Assembly (NCBI GenBank): GCA_030550625.1
Contig: JAUQOZ010000023.1
Span: forward strand, 1 to 46,360
Source: Chloroflexota bacterium
Lineage (GTDB): Bacteria; Chloroflexota; Chloroflexia; Chloroflexales; Chloroflexaceae
Reading direction: 5' to 3'
Length of the DNA: 46,360 bases
In this document: positions 36,401 to 45,283 of the stretch, in pieces
Numbering within the stretch: position 1 is the stretch's first letter
Layout: each line of letters opens with the position of its first letter
Notes under the pieces: generated by a model
What the model saw: the letters and a program-made list of their open reading frames with translations, nothing else
What the model was told of the DNA's origin: nothing
Databases searched by the model: none
Made by a program: the position numbers and the translations under genes

Positions 36401-38879
36401 CAATCTGCGCTTGCTGCCCGGTTACGGCGGCACGCAACGGTTGCCGCGCTTGCTCTACAAGCGCAACAACGGTACCGGTCTGCTGCGCTCGTTGGAGATG
36501 ATCTTGGGCGGTCGCAGCGTGCCGGCTGACGAGGCGCTCGAGTTGGGCTTGATCGATGCAATCGCGACCGGCGATTACGATGCGCTCGCGCTGGCGTGCG
36601 AGCTGGCCCGTGAGGCGATTGGCCCTGATGGCGCGTTGCGCGAAGAGGCGGCAGTCACCAAAGCCTTCCGCCACCGCCACGAGCAACTCGAAGAGTGGCG
36701 CAAGCCCAACCCGCACTTCGCTGATGATGAGCTGCGCTCGATCATTGCCCATCCGCGAATTGAACGTATCATCAAGCAGTCGCATACCGTTGGGCGTGAC
36801 GCCGCCGTGCATCGCGCGCTTGAGGCAATCCGCTACGGGTTCATCCACGGCTTCGAGGCTGGCCTTGAGCACGAGGCGAAGCTGTTCGCCGAAGCGGTGG
36901 TTGATCCGAATGGCGGTAAGCGTGGTATCCGCGAGTTCCTCGATCGCCATAGCCCGCCGTTGCCCACACGCCGGCCATTGATCACTCCCGAACAGGAGCA
37001 ACTCTTGCTAGAGCAGAAAGAGCTATTGCCGATCGGTTCGCCCTTCTTCCCCGGCATCGATCGGATTCCGAAGTGGCAGTATGCGCAGGCTTTCATCCGT
37101 GATCCAGAGACCGGCGCGGCGATGCACGGCGACCCGATCGTGGCTGAGAAGCAGATTATCATTCCGGTCGAGCGGCCACGGGCGAATCAGGCGTTGATCT
37201 ACGTGCTGGCTTCGGAAGTCAACTTCAACGATATTTGGGCGATTACCGGCATTCCGGTGTCGCGGTTCGACGAGCACGACCGTGATTGGCACGTGACCGG
37301 TTCGGGCGGGATCGGGTTGGTGGTGGCGCTTGGTGAAGAGGCGCGCCGCGAAGGCCGGCTGAAGATCGGCGATTTGGTCGCTATCTACTCTGGTCAGAAC
37401 GACCTGCTCTCGCCGTTGGTGGGCCTTGATCCGATGGCGGTCGATTTCGTTATCCAAGGCAATGATACGCCAGATGGTTCGCACCAGCAGTTTATGGTGG
37501 CGCAAGCGCCGCAGTGTATGCCGGTGTTGCCGGATATGACCATCGAGGCGGCGGGTAGCTATATCCTCAATCTGGGCACGATCTATCGTGCGCTCTTTAC
37601 CACGCTGCGCGTGCAACCCGGTCGCACGATCTTCATCGAGGGCGCGGCGACCGGTACTGGTCTCGATGCGGCCCGCACTGCGGCGCGCAACGGCCTCAAT
37701 GTGATCGGTATGGTCAGCTCGGCTGACCGGGCGGCGACGGTGATCGGGGCTGGCGGCAAGGGGGCGATTAACCGCAAGGATCCAGCGATCGCCAATTGCT
37801 TCACCCGCGTGCCGGAAGACCCGTCTGAATGGGCGGCATGGGAGGCGGCTGGCCATCCGTTGCTCGAGATGTTCCGGGCCCAGAACGATGGTCGCTTGGC
37901 TGATTACGTGGTCTCGCACGCTGGCGAGACGGCCTTCCCGCGCAGCTTCCAATTGCTCGGCGAGCCGCGTGATGGTCATATCCCAACCCTGACCTTCTAC
38001 GGCGCGAGCAGCGGTTATCACTTCACCTTTATCGGCAAACCCGGCGCAGCTTCACCGACCGAGATGCTGCGCCGGGCCGGGTTGCGCGCCGGTGAGGGGG
38101 TGTTGATCTATTACGGTGTGGGTAGCGATGATCTCATCGATGGCGGCGGCCTTGAGGCGATTGAGGCGGCGCGGTTGATGGGAGCGCGGATCGTAGTGGT
38201 GACGGCTAGCGATGCGCAGCGCGAGTTTGTGCTCTCGCTTGGCTTCGGCGCGGCATTGCGCGGCGTGGTCAGCATTGCTGATCTCAAGCGGCGCTTTGGC
38301 GATGATTTCGAGTGGCCGAAGACGATGCCGCCGCTGCCCGATTCGCGCAAGGATCCGCAGGGTCTCAAAGAGGCGGTGCGCCGCTTCAACGACCTGACCT
38401 TCAAGCCGATCGGCAGTGCGGTCGGCGGCTTCCTGCGCACGCCCGACAACCCGCGCGGCTACCCCGACTTGATCATCGAGCGCGCTGGCCACGATGCGCT
38501 AGCGGTGAGTGCGATGCTGATCAAGCCCTTCACTGGCCGGATCGTCTACTTCGAGGATATCGGCGGGCGGCGCTATTCGTTCTTCGCACCGCAGATTTGG
38601 GTGCGCCAGCGCCGCATCTACATGCCGACGGCCCAGATCTTCGGTACGCACCTCTCGAACGCCTACGAGATTGTGCGGATGAACGAGGAGATCAGCGCCG
38701 GTCTGATCACGATCACCGAACCGGCAGTGGTGCCGTGGGAGCAGTTGCCCGAAGCGCATCAGGCGATGTGGGAGAACCGCCATACCGCGGCGACCTACGT
38801 CGTCAACCATGCCTTGCCGCGGCTTGGCATTAAGACCAAGGACGAGCTGTACGAGGCGTGGACATCACGCGAGGAGTAG
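33411..38879 (+). CDS. pcs: Propionyl-CoA synthase (trifunctional, 3-hydroxypropionate bicycle)
   Basis: This fusion enzyme converts 3-hydroxypropionate, CoA, ATP and NADPH to propionyl-CoA in three steps. From the ATG at 33411 (GAGGAGG seven bases upstream) it has 1822 residues. Domain 1 (~1-850) is an acetyl-CoA-synthetase-like ligase with phosphate loop YTSGSTGKPKG at 421 and catalytic-type Lys805 in ETRSGKYMRR. An extra helical segment lies at ~248-337. Domain 2 (~870-1130) is an enoyl-CoA hydratase with FVAGADIRQL and the two expected glutamates, Glu976 (GGGLE) and Glu996 (FGQPE), 20 residues apart as in the classic enzyme. Domain 3 (~1220-1822) is an acryloyl-CoA reductase of the MDR superfamily with nucleotide loop GAATGTGLDAA at 1411. 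In the homologue studied structurally, the sites share a closed compartment that holds reactive acryloyl-CoA. The gene is monocistronic and ends at a long palindrome. Confidence 0.98.
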   Translation: MIDTAPPAPPRAPRSNPIRDRVSWEKQRAAALADPGAFHGAIARTLIHWYDPAHHCWIRFNETSQRWEGLDAATGAPVEVDYPPDYQPWEKAFDDSEAPFYRWFLGGLTNACFNEVDRHVMMGYGDEVAFYFEGDRWDSSLNNGRGGPVVQETITRRRLLVEVVKAAQVLRDLGLKKGDRIALNMPNIMPQIYYTEAAKRLGIIYTPVFGGFSDKTLSDRIHNAGARVVITSDGAYRNAQVVPYKEAYTDQALDKYVPVETVRQIVTDTLATLPLTDDQRQKILAEVDAALEGEITIERSDVMRGVGAALAQMRDLDAAIQSKVRTVLAQALVATPPRVGAVIVVRHTGQEILWNEGRDRWSHELLDAALEKILANARAAGVDVHSEAELLSLPDEQLIRALYASVPCEPVDAEYPMFIIYTSGSTGKPKGVIHVHGGYVSGILQTLPVSFDAEPGDTIYVIADPGWITGQSYMLTATMAGRLTGVIAEGSPLFPSSGRYASIIERYDVQIFKAGVTFLKTVMSNPQNVEDVRLYDMSTLRVATFCAEPVSPAVQQFGMQIMTPQYINSYWATEHGGIVWTHFYGNNDFPLRPDAHTYPLPWIAGEVWVAETDESGNVRYRVADYEEKGEIVITAPYPYLTRTIWGDVPGFEAYLRGEIPLRAWKGDAERFVKTYWRRGPNGEWGYIQGDFAMKYPDGSFTLHGRSDDVINVSGHRMGTEEIEGAILRDRQITPDSPVGNCIVVGAPHREKGLTPVAFIQPAPGRRLTAADRRRLDEIVRTEKGAVSVPEDYIEVSAFPETRSGKYMRRFLRNMMLDEPLGDTTTLRNPEVLEEIAAKIAEWKRKQRMAEEQQIIERYRYFRIEYHPPAASAGKLAVVTVTNPPVNALNERALDELNTIVDHLSRRNDVAAIVFTGQGAKSFVAGADIRQLLEEIHTVEEAMALPNNAHLAFRKIERMNKPCIAAINGVALGGGLEFAMACHYRVADVYAEFGQPEINLRLLPGYGGTQRLPRLLYKRNNGTGLLRSLEMILGGRSVPADEALELGLIDAIATGDYDALALACELAREAIGPDGALREEAAVTKAFRHRHEQLEEWRKPNPHFADDELRSIIAHPRIERIIKQSHTVGRDAAVHRALEAIRYGFIHGFEAGLEHEAKLFAEAVVDPNGGKRGIREFLDRHSPPLPTRRPLITPEQEQLLLEQKELLPIGSPFFPGIDRIPKWQYAQAFIRDPETGAAMHGDPIVAEKQIIIPVERPRANQALIYVLASEVNFNDIWAITGIPVSRFDEHDRDWHVTGSGGIGLVVALGEEARREGRLKIGDLVAIYSGQNDLLSPLVGLDPMAVDFVIQGNDTPDGSHQQFMVAQAPQCMPVLPDMTIEAAGSYILNLGTIYRALFTTLRVQPGRTIFIEGAATGTGLDAARTAARNGLNVIGMVSSADRAATVIGAGGKGAINRKDPAIANCFTRVPEDPSEWAAWEAAGHPLLEMFRAQNDGRLADYVVSHAGETAFPRSFQLLGEPRDGHIPTLTFYGASSGYHFTFIGKPGAASPTEMLRRAGLRAGEGVLIYYGVGSDDLIDGGGLEAIEAARLMGARIVVVTASDAQREFVLSLGFGAALRGVVSIADLKRRFGDDFEWPKTMPPLPDSRKDPQGLKEAVRRFNDLTFKPIGSAVGGFLRTPDNPRGYPDLIIERAGHDALAVSAMLIKPFTGRIVYFEDIGGRRYSFFAPQIWVRQRRIYMPTAQIFGTHLSNAYEIVRMNEEISAGLITITEPAVVPWEQLPEAHQAMWENRHTAATYVVNHALPRLGIKTKDELYEAWTSREE

Positions 38880-38893
38880 CAGTACGTTGGTGA

Positions 38894-38936
38894 GGGGCGT
38901 CGTGGGGCGGATGGCCATCTGCCCCTACGACGCCCC
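38894..38936. terminator. Long palindrome overlapping the end of the convergent transferase gene
   Basis: The outer arms ggggcgtcgt and acgacgcccc and the inner arms ggggcggatgg and ccatctgcccc pair across 43 bases with one wobble and one unpaired base. It begins 15 bases after the pcs stop. It contains the stop codon of the minus-strand gene at 38925-38927, so the element probably supplied that gene's last codons. Confidence 0.65.
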
Positions 38937-39953
38937 CTGCCGTGGCTGCCCTGATGGGCAGACCCGTTCAAGCCAGATGATCCCGCTGATGGCAATTATC
39001 AGCAGGCCGGCGAACACGAGGTAGGCCTCGGATGGTCGTGCTTGAGTGACATAGACCCCTACCAACCCGCTCGCACCAGCCAGCAAATAGCAAGTCAACA
39101 CCGCTTCGCGCTTGGTCATGCCGAGGGCGTGCAAGCGGTGGGAGAGGTGGTCTTTGCCGGCAGTGGTGAAGGGATTGACCCGCCGGCGGATCCGGGCCAC
39201 GACGACGAGCGCGAGATCAAAGAGCGGCAACCCCAGCACGCAGACCGGCACCAACCACGTGACTAGCGGGGTATTGCTTAGAAAGCGTAGCTTGATCGCC
39301 AGCGCCGCCAAAATAAAACCGATAAACAGACTGCCGGTATCACCCATAAAGATGCTGGCCGGGTTGAAGTTGTAGCGCAGAAAGCCAATACAGGCGCCGA
39401 TCAATGCCGCCGACATCGCGCCGACCAACACCTGCCGCGGTTCATTCATCGCTGCCAGCAACAGGAAGAACGCAGCGGCGATCGTGGCCACCCCGCCAGA
39501 CAACCCATCCATATTGTCGAGGAAATTGATCGCGTTGGTGATGACAATCACCCACAGCAGCGTGATCGCCCAATTCAGCGCCGGCCATGGAAAGAGTTGC
39601 ACCTGTGTCCCGCCGAGCAGCAGGACAATCGCGGCTAGCGTTTGCCCGGCCAGCTTGACGAGCGCCGGCATCCCCCAGCGGTCATCGGCCAGCCCAAACA
39701 GCGACACAATCGTCGCACCAAGCAAAATCCCAATCAATTCGCGAATATGGGCCTGATCGCCAAAAATGAGCAAGGCGGCGACGAACGCCGCGTAGATCGC
39801 TGCCCCGCCAAGCAGCGGGATCGGCGTGGTATGGCTGTCGCGCGCGCGGGGCACCGCGATGACGCCGCTGCGCAACGCTGCCCGCCGCGCGATCGGCGTG
39901 GCGAGGATCGAGAAGGTGAGCGCGGCGATCAAGATGAGGGCGATATTAGCCAT
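38925..39953 (-). CDS. WecA/MraY-family undecaprenyl-phosphate sugar-1-phosphate transferase
   Basis: The protein has 342 residues from the ATG at 39953 and ~10 membrane helices. Family motifs are clear: RDSHTTPIPLLGG near the N-terminus, FGLADDRWGMPALVKLAGQ (double-Asp motif), NAINFLDNMDGLSGG (catalytic Asp region), IFMGDTGSLFIGF and the GKDHLSHRLHALG His-box. These enzymes move a sugar-1-phosphate from a UDP-sugar to undecaprenyl phosphate on the inner leaflet, starting a surface glycan. The HLSHR box fits WecA-like members acting on UDP-GlcNAc-type donors better than MraY. It follows the O-antigen ligase gene after a 48-base gap holding a perfect hairpin. The C-terminus runs into a palindrome. 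Confidence 0.92.
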   Translation of the reverse strand: MANIALILIAALTFSILATPIARRAALRSGVIAVPRARDSHTTPIPLLGGAAIYAAFVAALLIFGDQAHIRELIGILLGATIVSLFGLADDRWGMPALVKLAGQTLAAIVLLLGGTQVQLFPWPALNWAITLLWVIVITNAINFLDNMDGLSGGVATIAAAFFLLLAAMNEPRQVLVGAMSAALIGACIGFLRYNFNPASIFMGDTGSLFIGFILAALAIKLRFLSNTPLVTWLVPVCVLGLPLFDLALVVVARIRRRVNPFTTAGKDHLSHRLHALGMTKREAVLTCYLLAGASGLVGVYVTQARPSEAYLVFAGLLIIAISGIIWLERVCPSGQPRQGAS

Positions 39954-39968
39954 AGCCTGTCGTTTCAA

Positions 39969-40001
39969 CGCCAAGACGCAAAGCTGCGTGTCGTCTTGGC
40001 G
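39969..40001. repeat. 10-bp perfect hairpin between the ligase and transferase genes
   Basis: Arms 39969-39978 (cgccaagacg) and 39992-40001 (cgtcttggcg) are perfectly complementary with a 13-base loop. It starts directly after the stop codon of the minus-strand ligase gene (40002-40004). The loop includes caaagctgcg, echoing the cacaaagac element near 7700. It could end most transcripts before the transferase gene. Confidence 0.6.
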
Positions 40002-43000
40002 TCATTTGCGCGCCTGTTCAATCAGCGCAATCAACTGCTCGACCCGCGCCAGCTCGTTGGTGCGCCCGCTGTTCTGCAAGACCGCCCGCAACCGGCGCGC
40101 TTCGGCGAGCGCCGCATCGTATTGCAGCGTTTCGCTGAGGATCAGAGTGTATTGCTCGCTCAACGCAGCATTGTCGGGTTGAATAGTAACCGCACGTGCA
40201 TACGGCGCGACCGCGCCGGCCATATCCTCGGTCTGCACCGCTAGCCGGGCCACGGCGGCGTACAAGCCGGCGGCTTGCGCGGCAAGGGTGGGCAGATCAA
40301 TGGCACGTTCGGGCTTGTCTTGCGCTTCGGCGAGGGCCTTTTCGGCTAGCTCGGCTTGTGCCGCAAAGGCAGTGCGGAGTTGGCCGAGCAGATCGGGCCG
40401 GCTGCTCAGCCCCCGCGCGATCCGGTCGAGGTTATCAACCATCTGCTGCGGCGCCTGTTCGATAGCTTGCAGGTAGAAGGCCGTAGCCGCGTCGAGATCG
40501 CCGGTGCGGAAACGCACTAAATCGCCGCGGCGGAGGGCGGTGTCGCCAAAACGAGGATCAAGCCGGGCTGAGGTTTGCAATAACTCATCAGCTTGTTGGA
40601 AGAAAGCGCCAGCTTGGGCGGCATCGCCGCTCGTCGTTGCGTGCTCGGCCAGTTGCATCAACACGCCGGCCCGCTCGTTCATCAGCGCCACATCTTGCGG
40701 CGCAATCTCGGCCACCTGCTCGTACCACCGTAGCGCCGTATATAATCGTTGCGCGTCACCTGTCCACCCATACCAGAAGGTGTTGATCCGGCCCAGATTG
40801 GCGTAGTGATCCTTGTTAAGCGGGCTCAGTTGGTGGGCGCGTTCTATGGCGGCCTCGGCGTAGGCGAGCAGGCTGAGCGGTGATGAGCGTTGGACGAAGG
40901 CGGAAACTGCTTCCACGCTATCAAGCCGCAGCAGTGCGTTGAGATCGGGTTTGCCGGCATCGCCAATTGCTGCGCCTTGCGCGCGTAGCGCATCGGCGAG
41001 ATTCATCAGAGTGCGGGCCAAATGCAGGTAATAGAAATCTTCGCCGGGATTAGCGCGGATAGTGGCGATCGACTCATTGAGGGCGGCCAATAATGCTCGT
41101 GGCGACGTTTGCCCCTGCTCGCTATAGCTTTGCGCTTGCTGGAAGCGCATATCGGCATAGACTGGCTGGATGTTCAGCCACCAGATCAAACCGGCAGCGA
41201 CCAAGCCGATCAAGCCGGCAGTACCGAGCATACCGGCAGCAGGCCGGCGGGTAGCAGGCCGGCGCGTGAGTGGGCGTTGCTGGCCGCGCCGGGCCGGTTG
41301 GCGTGCTGCCGTCTTGGTTGCGGCAACCGGCTCAGACGCCGGTGCCGGTTCTTGGCTGCGCTCGATCCGTTCCGCCGCAACCGTGAGGCCCAGCAGCAGC
41401 CAAAACATCATCAGCGTCGCTACAATCGGAATGCCGGTCAAACCCTCGACCAGATGGGCCGTGATTGCGCTCAGGATGGCGATGATGAGCAGATGGTGTC
41501 GCCAACTGGCCGGCTGGCGCAATTGGTGCAGGCAGAACCAGACAAAGCTGCCGATCAGCCAGAGATACGCAGTTAGCCCCAGCAACCCTTTGGTCACCAC
41601 TTCATCGAGGAAGGCCTGATGCGAGCGGTCGGGCGACGCGCCGCGCGCTTCGACATTAGCCAGCGATGGCGGGTAGAAACGGTTGAACGCGACAAACATG
41701 CTCTCTGGCCCCCAACCGATCAGCAATCGCAGCGGGTCGCTGGTGATAAGACCGATGGTTCCGCCAGCATGCTCGTCTCCCACCCAGATCAAACGCCGCA
41801 CCAACCCGGTGCCGCTCTCGACTTCCAACAGCCGGCCCATCCGGCCAAGGTACGGCACCTCGCGCAATTGGGTGAAGAAGGGTGCATCTGAGAGGTTAAA
41901 CGCGATCAGAAAGCCGCCGGTCGCCAGCGTGATCGCCACCCAAGCTGCCAGCGCCTGCGCCAGCAACCGGCTGCCGCGCAGATTGCCGCTCGCCTGTAGC
42001 CGCTTTCGTCCGTGCCACAGCGTGAGTGACACGAACAGAAACAGGCCTGCTCCCAAGCCAATCCACGGCCCGCGGCTCTGGCTAAAGAAGATGGTGACGA
42101 GGACAAGACCGAGCACGATGGCGCTAGCCGCGGCCTTGAGCTGCCATCCCAACCGCGATGGTTCCGCCGGCGCTGGGCCAAACAGGGTTAACCCATAGCC
42201 AGCGAGTAACGCAACCACTGCCAATCCCAACCACAACCACCAATCAAGCGCATTGGCGGCAATGTCGGGAGGAGCGAACTGTTGCACGCCGGCGGTGGCA
42301 TTGATGGCGAAGGCCAGCCCAAACCCGAGCAGATACGCGAAGGTGAGCAGCAGGGGCCAGCGCGGCAGCGGCTGGCTGCGGTTGATCGTCAGCAACCACC
42401 AGAGCGCTGTCGCACAGATGACTGCTCCCGGAAAGAGCCACCAATAGCGGAAATCAATGGTGCGGATCGCGACGCTAAACTTCAAAATCGCGATAATCAG
42501 CAGCGTGCCGGCCAGCCAGAGCAAGCCGCGCGCGATTGCCCAGCGCCATTCGGCGGACGGCTGTGAAGTGAGCGGTGCATTGCGCGCGGCGGCTAGCGCC
42601 GCGAACAGCCGGTAGAGCGCCAGCGGCACGATCATGATTAGATACGCCGCCACAAAGATCGAATTGCCGAGGGTCGAAGCCACCCGTGCAATCACATCGC
42701 CGCGCCACGGCAGCGGGTCAAGCTGGTAGTGCTGCATGATGCCGTACACTGCCACCACCGCGGCGGCGGCGAGGCTCACCGTGATTAAACGTTCGCGTTG
42801 AGCAGGGGTGCGCACGGTGAATGCCACCAGCACGCCGAGCATAAGATAGGAGAGGTAGGTGTACAGCCCCTGCATCCGCTGGTATGACCCCCACAGACTG
42901 GCGGCGGGGGTGATCGAGGTGACAGTTGTTAGGATAAAGACGGCAGTGTAGGCAACCGTAGGCCAGAAGAGCGGCATTGCGCGCAGCGCGGCCCACCACG

Positions 43001-43232
43001 AGCCGTTCACTGGCGGTTGATCTGAGGCGCGCTGATTAAGCCAATCGAGCAGCCAGACGATGGCCGCGGCAACCCCGATCAGCGCCAGCGAACGCAGCGT
43101 TGCCGCTTTATCAGGCTCAAAATGGCGCGCGGAATAGAGGTTGAAATAGATCGGCACTAGCGTCAGCGCCAGCAACCAGCTCGCCTCAACGATCCACGCG
43201 CTCCAGCGACTGAGCGAACTTTGGGGGGACAT
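40002..43232 (-). CDS. O-antigen ligase/polymerase-like membrane protein with TPR C-terminus
   Basis: The protein has 1076 residues. The first ~670 contain about a dozen membrane helices. The Wzy/WaaL-type region is marked by FFSQSRGPWIGLGAGLFLF (Arg-containing) and by the long periplasmic loop with LIGWGPESMFVAFNRFYPPSL, followed by DRSHQAFLDEVVTKGLLGL, whose His is typical of the family. A basic cytoplasmic linker (PARRGQQRPLTRRPATRRP) leads to another helix (~690-710), then ~360 residues of TPR-like repeats (EQVAEIAPQDVALMNERAG, TAFYLQAIEQAPQQM, ARAVTIQPDNAALSEQY). It likely joins or polymerises lipid-linked glycans, with the TPR part recruiting partners. The downstream WecA-like gene supports a glycan role. 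Exact substrate unknown. Confidence 0.85.
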   Translation of the reverse strand: MSPQSSLSRWSAWIVEASWLLALTLVPIYFNLYSARHFEPDKAATLRSLALIGVAAAIVWLLDWLNQRASDQPPVNGSWWAALRAMPLFWPTVAYTAVFILTTVTSITPAASLWGSYQRMQGLYTYLSYLMLGVLVAFTVRTPAQRERLITVSLAAAAVVAVYGIMQHYQLDPLPWRGDVIARVASTLGNSIFVAAYLIMIVPLALYRLFAALAAARNAPLTSQPSAEWRWAIARGLLWLAGTLLIIAILKFSVAIRTIDFRYWWLFPGAVICATALWWLLTINRSQPLPRWPLLLTFAYLLGFGLAFAINATAGVQQFAPPDIAANALDWWLWLGLAVVALLAGYGLTLFGPAPAEPSRLGWQLKAAASAIVLGLVLVTIFFSQSRGPWIGLGAGLFLFVSLTLWHGRKRLQASGNLRGSRLLAQALAAWVAITLATGGFLIAFNLSDAPFFTQLREVPYLGRMGRLLEVESGTGLVRRLIWVGDEHAGGTIGLITSDPLRLLIGWGPESMFVAFNRFYPPSLANVEARGASPDRSHQAFLDEVVTKGLLGLTAYLWLIGSFVWFCLHQLRQPASWRHHLLIIAILSAITAHLVEGLTGIPIVATLMMFWLLLGLTVAAERIERSQEPAPASEPVAATKTAARQPARRGQQRPLTRRPATRRPAAGMLGTAGLIGLVAAGLIWWLNIQPVYADMRFQQAQSYSEQGQTSPRALLAALNESIATIRANPGEDFYYLHLARTLMNLADALRAQGAAIGDAGKPDLNALLRLDSVEAVSAFVQRSSPLSLLAYAEAAIERAHQLSPLNKDHYANLGRINTFWYGWTGDAQRLYTALRWYEQVAEIAPQDVALMNERAGVLMQLAEHATTSGDAAQAGAFFQQADELLQTSARLDPRFGDTALRRGDLVRFRTGDLDAATAFYLQAIEQAPQQMVDNLDRIARGLSSRPDLLGQLRTAFAAQAELAEKALAEAQDKPERAIDLPTLAAQAAGLYAAVARLAVQTEDMAGAVAPYARAVTIQPDNAALSEQYTLILSETLQYDAALAEARRLRAVLQNSGRTNELARVEQLIALIEQARK

Positions 43233-43288
43233 AGTGGCGACAACGGCCTCTCTATTGGGGCAGCCGATTGGCTGCCCTGCTCATCAGT

Positions 43289-45064
43289 TTATGAAGCTCG
43301 CTGGGGGGACGGCCCGCGGGTTGCCCCAGCCATCCCTCCTTTCCACGCCTGCGCCCGTTCCAAAATCTGGCGGGCATTGGCCCGGCTATGGTCGTTAGGT
43401 ACGCCGTCAAGCATCGCCGCAATTTCATCGATCCGTTGTTCAGGCGACAACGGCTCAACGCTGGTGCGGGTGCGTCCAGCGACCACTTCTTTGCGAATAT
43501 GGTAATGGGCGTTAGCAAAAGCGGCGACTTGCGGCAGGTGGGTAATACACAACACCTGATGGCGCTGGCTGATCGCCCACAACTTTTGGCCGACCACATG
43601 CCCAGCTCTTCCACCCACTCCAACGTCAACCTCATCAAAAATCAGGGTCGGCACCTCATCAACTTGCGACAAAATCGATTTCAGCGCCAACAGCAAGCGC
43701 GCACTCTCACCGCCGGAGGCAATACGGGCGAGCGGCTTAAGTGGCTCGCCGGGGTTCGGTGAAATCAGAAACTCGACCCGGTCGATACCGGTGCGATCGC
43801 AGGCCAGCCGGCGACCATTGATCAGCGGGCCGTTCGGATCATCGCTATGATCAATCTGGACGGCGAACTGGACATTCGGCATCGCCAAATCGCGCATTGC
43901 CGTACTGATTTGGCGGCTCAACTCCTCACCGGCCTGCCGCCGCCGTTGCGACAGTTCAAGCGCGCGGCGGGCCAATTCAGCGAGCAGGAGTTGCTCTTGC
44001 GTCTCAAGGGCGGCGATTTGGGCGGCGCTGTTGCTCAACCGCTCGATTTCGGCCTCGGCGCTGGCGGCCCGTTCGATCAATGTTGCCAAGTCGACGCCAT
44101 ACTTGCGTTGCAGATCGCGCAACACGGTGAGGCGATCTTCAATCGCATCGAGCCGGCGCGGATCCACGTCGAGATCGGCGCGATAGCGGCGCAACCCGAT
44201 CACTAGTTCTTCGAGCTGGTAATGTAACTCAGTGGCTTGCTGAGCCAGCGGCCCGGCCCGCTCATCGAAACGGGCTAGCTCGGTAAGCGCACCAACCGCC
44301 AGCGACAGCAACTCAACCGCCGGACGCCCGCCGCGCCCCTCAGCGCCGGTGTACAACGCCCGGTATGCGTCATCAGCCAGCGTGACAATGCGCGTCGCAT
44401 TCTGCATCATCGCACGCTCGCGCAGCAACGCTTCCTCTTCGCCCGGCTTGAGCTTCGCCGCCGCCACATCGGCGCGCAGCATTTCTAGTTCCTCAATCCG
44501 GGCCTGCCGGCGCGCTTCGCCAGTGCGCAGATCGGCCAACTGGGCCTGCACCGCGCGCAACGCGGCCAATTGTTCGGCCACCTGCTGGCGGAGCGGTAAC
44601 AGATCGCCGAAGCGGTCGAGCAGCTCAAGGTGGGTGCGCGGGTTAAAGAGCGATTGGCCCTCGTGCTGGCCATGAATATCGATCAAGCGGCTGCCGATTT
44701 CGCGCAGGGTGGCGCTATTGACGGCTCGGCCATTGATGCGGGCGACGCTTCGCCCCGATTCAGCCGAAATCTCGCGGGCGAGGATGATCTGATCATCGTC
44801 CTCGTCCAGCAGATCGTGTTCGGCGAGCAGGGGGAGCAAGTGCGGGCAATCATCGAGACTAAAGACGCCCTCGATCCGGGCGCGGGCACAGCCGGCGCGC
44901 ACAAAGGTGGGATCAACCCGTTCGCCGCGCAAGGTGCCGAGGGCATCAATAATGATCGACTTACCGGCGCCGGTTTCGCCGGTCAGCACATTAAAGCCCT
45001 GCTCAAAGCGCAGATGCAGACGGTCAATAATGGCAAAATCCTGAATCTGCAACTCAAGTAGCAT
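43289..45064 (-). CDS. recN: DNA repair protein RecN
   Basis: RecN is an SMC-like ATPase that acts early in double-strand break repair. From the ATG at 45064 the protein has 591 residues; typical RecN has ~550-570. It opens with MLLELQIQDFAIIDRLHLRF and the Walker A GETGAGKSIIIDAL, then LIDIHGQHEGQSLFNPRTHL, a diagnostic RecN segment. Long coiled-coil arms (~150-360, rich in Glu, Arg, Leu, Ala) follow. The ABC signature is ASGGESARLLLALKSIL, Walker B is PTLIFDEVDVGVGG, and CITHLPQVAAFANAHYHIRK provides the switch His. The 12-residue longer frame has no support. It is located 56 bases upstream of the O-antigen ligase gene on the same strand, but a functional link is unlikely. Confidence 0.96.
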   Translation of the reverse strand: MLLELQIQDFAIIDRLHLRFEQGFNVLTGETGAGKSIIIDALGTLRGERVDPTFVRAGCARARIEGVFSLDDCPHLLPLLAEHDLLDEDDDQIILAREISAESGRSVARINGRAVNSATLREIGSRLIDIHGQHEGQSLFNPRTHLELLDRFGDLLPLRQQVAEQLAALRAVQAQLADLRTGEARRQARIEELEMLRADVAAAKLKPGEEEALLRERAMMQNATRIVTLADDAYRALYTGAEGRGGRPAVELLSLAVGALTELARFDERAGPLAQQATELHYQLEELVIGLRRYRADLDVDPRRLDAIEDRLTVLRDLQRKYGVDLATLIERAASAEAEIERLSNSAAQIAALETQEQLLLAELARRALELSQRRRQAGEELSRQISTAMRDLAMPNVQFAVQIDHSDDPNGPLINGRRLACDRTGIDRVEFLISPNPGEPLKPLARIASGGESARLLLALKSILSQVDEVPTLIFDEVDVGVGGRAGHVVGQKLWAISQRHQVLCITHLPQVAAFANAHYHIRKEVVAGRTRTSVEPLSPEQRIDEIAAMLDGVPNDHSRANARQILERAQAWKGGMAGATRGPSPQRAS

Positions 45065-45186
45065 ACGGCAGGCGCAGTACCCGTCTGAGCGTTTAACCAC
45101 CGGAACGTGTTGCGATAGCTACACGCACTGCATTGTACCACAACCGTCTTGTCCACCGGTTGTTAGAAAAAGTAGCACAAAGGTTC

Positions 45187-45215
45187 TTGACAGTCAATCG
45201 CATCTCTGATATACT
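45187..45215 (+). promoter_or_regulatory. Near-consensus promoter
   Basis: TTGACA (45187-45192) and TATACT (45210-45215) are separated by exactly 17 bases. It faces the small anchored-protein gene at 45284, giving a ~60-base leader that ends in GGAGGAGGG. Confidence 0.85.
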
Positions 45216-45283
45216 TCCGAACAAGTGAGCGAAAGAACTTTTGTTCTACTATGATGCTAGCCGTTTCGCGGAGGAGGGCTGCT

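Noticed and set aside
35709-37001. 430-codon minus-strand open frame opposite pcs
   Set aside because: It is antisense to the ligase/hydratase part of pcs, where catalytic residues are intact. It has no ribosome site or family signature.
37023-38021. 332-codon minus-strand open frame opposite pcs
   Set aside because: Antisense to the reductase domain; Arg/His-rich shadow composition.
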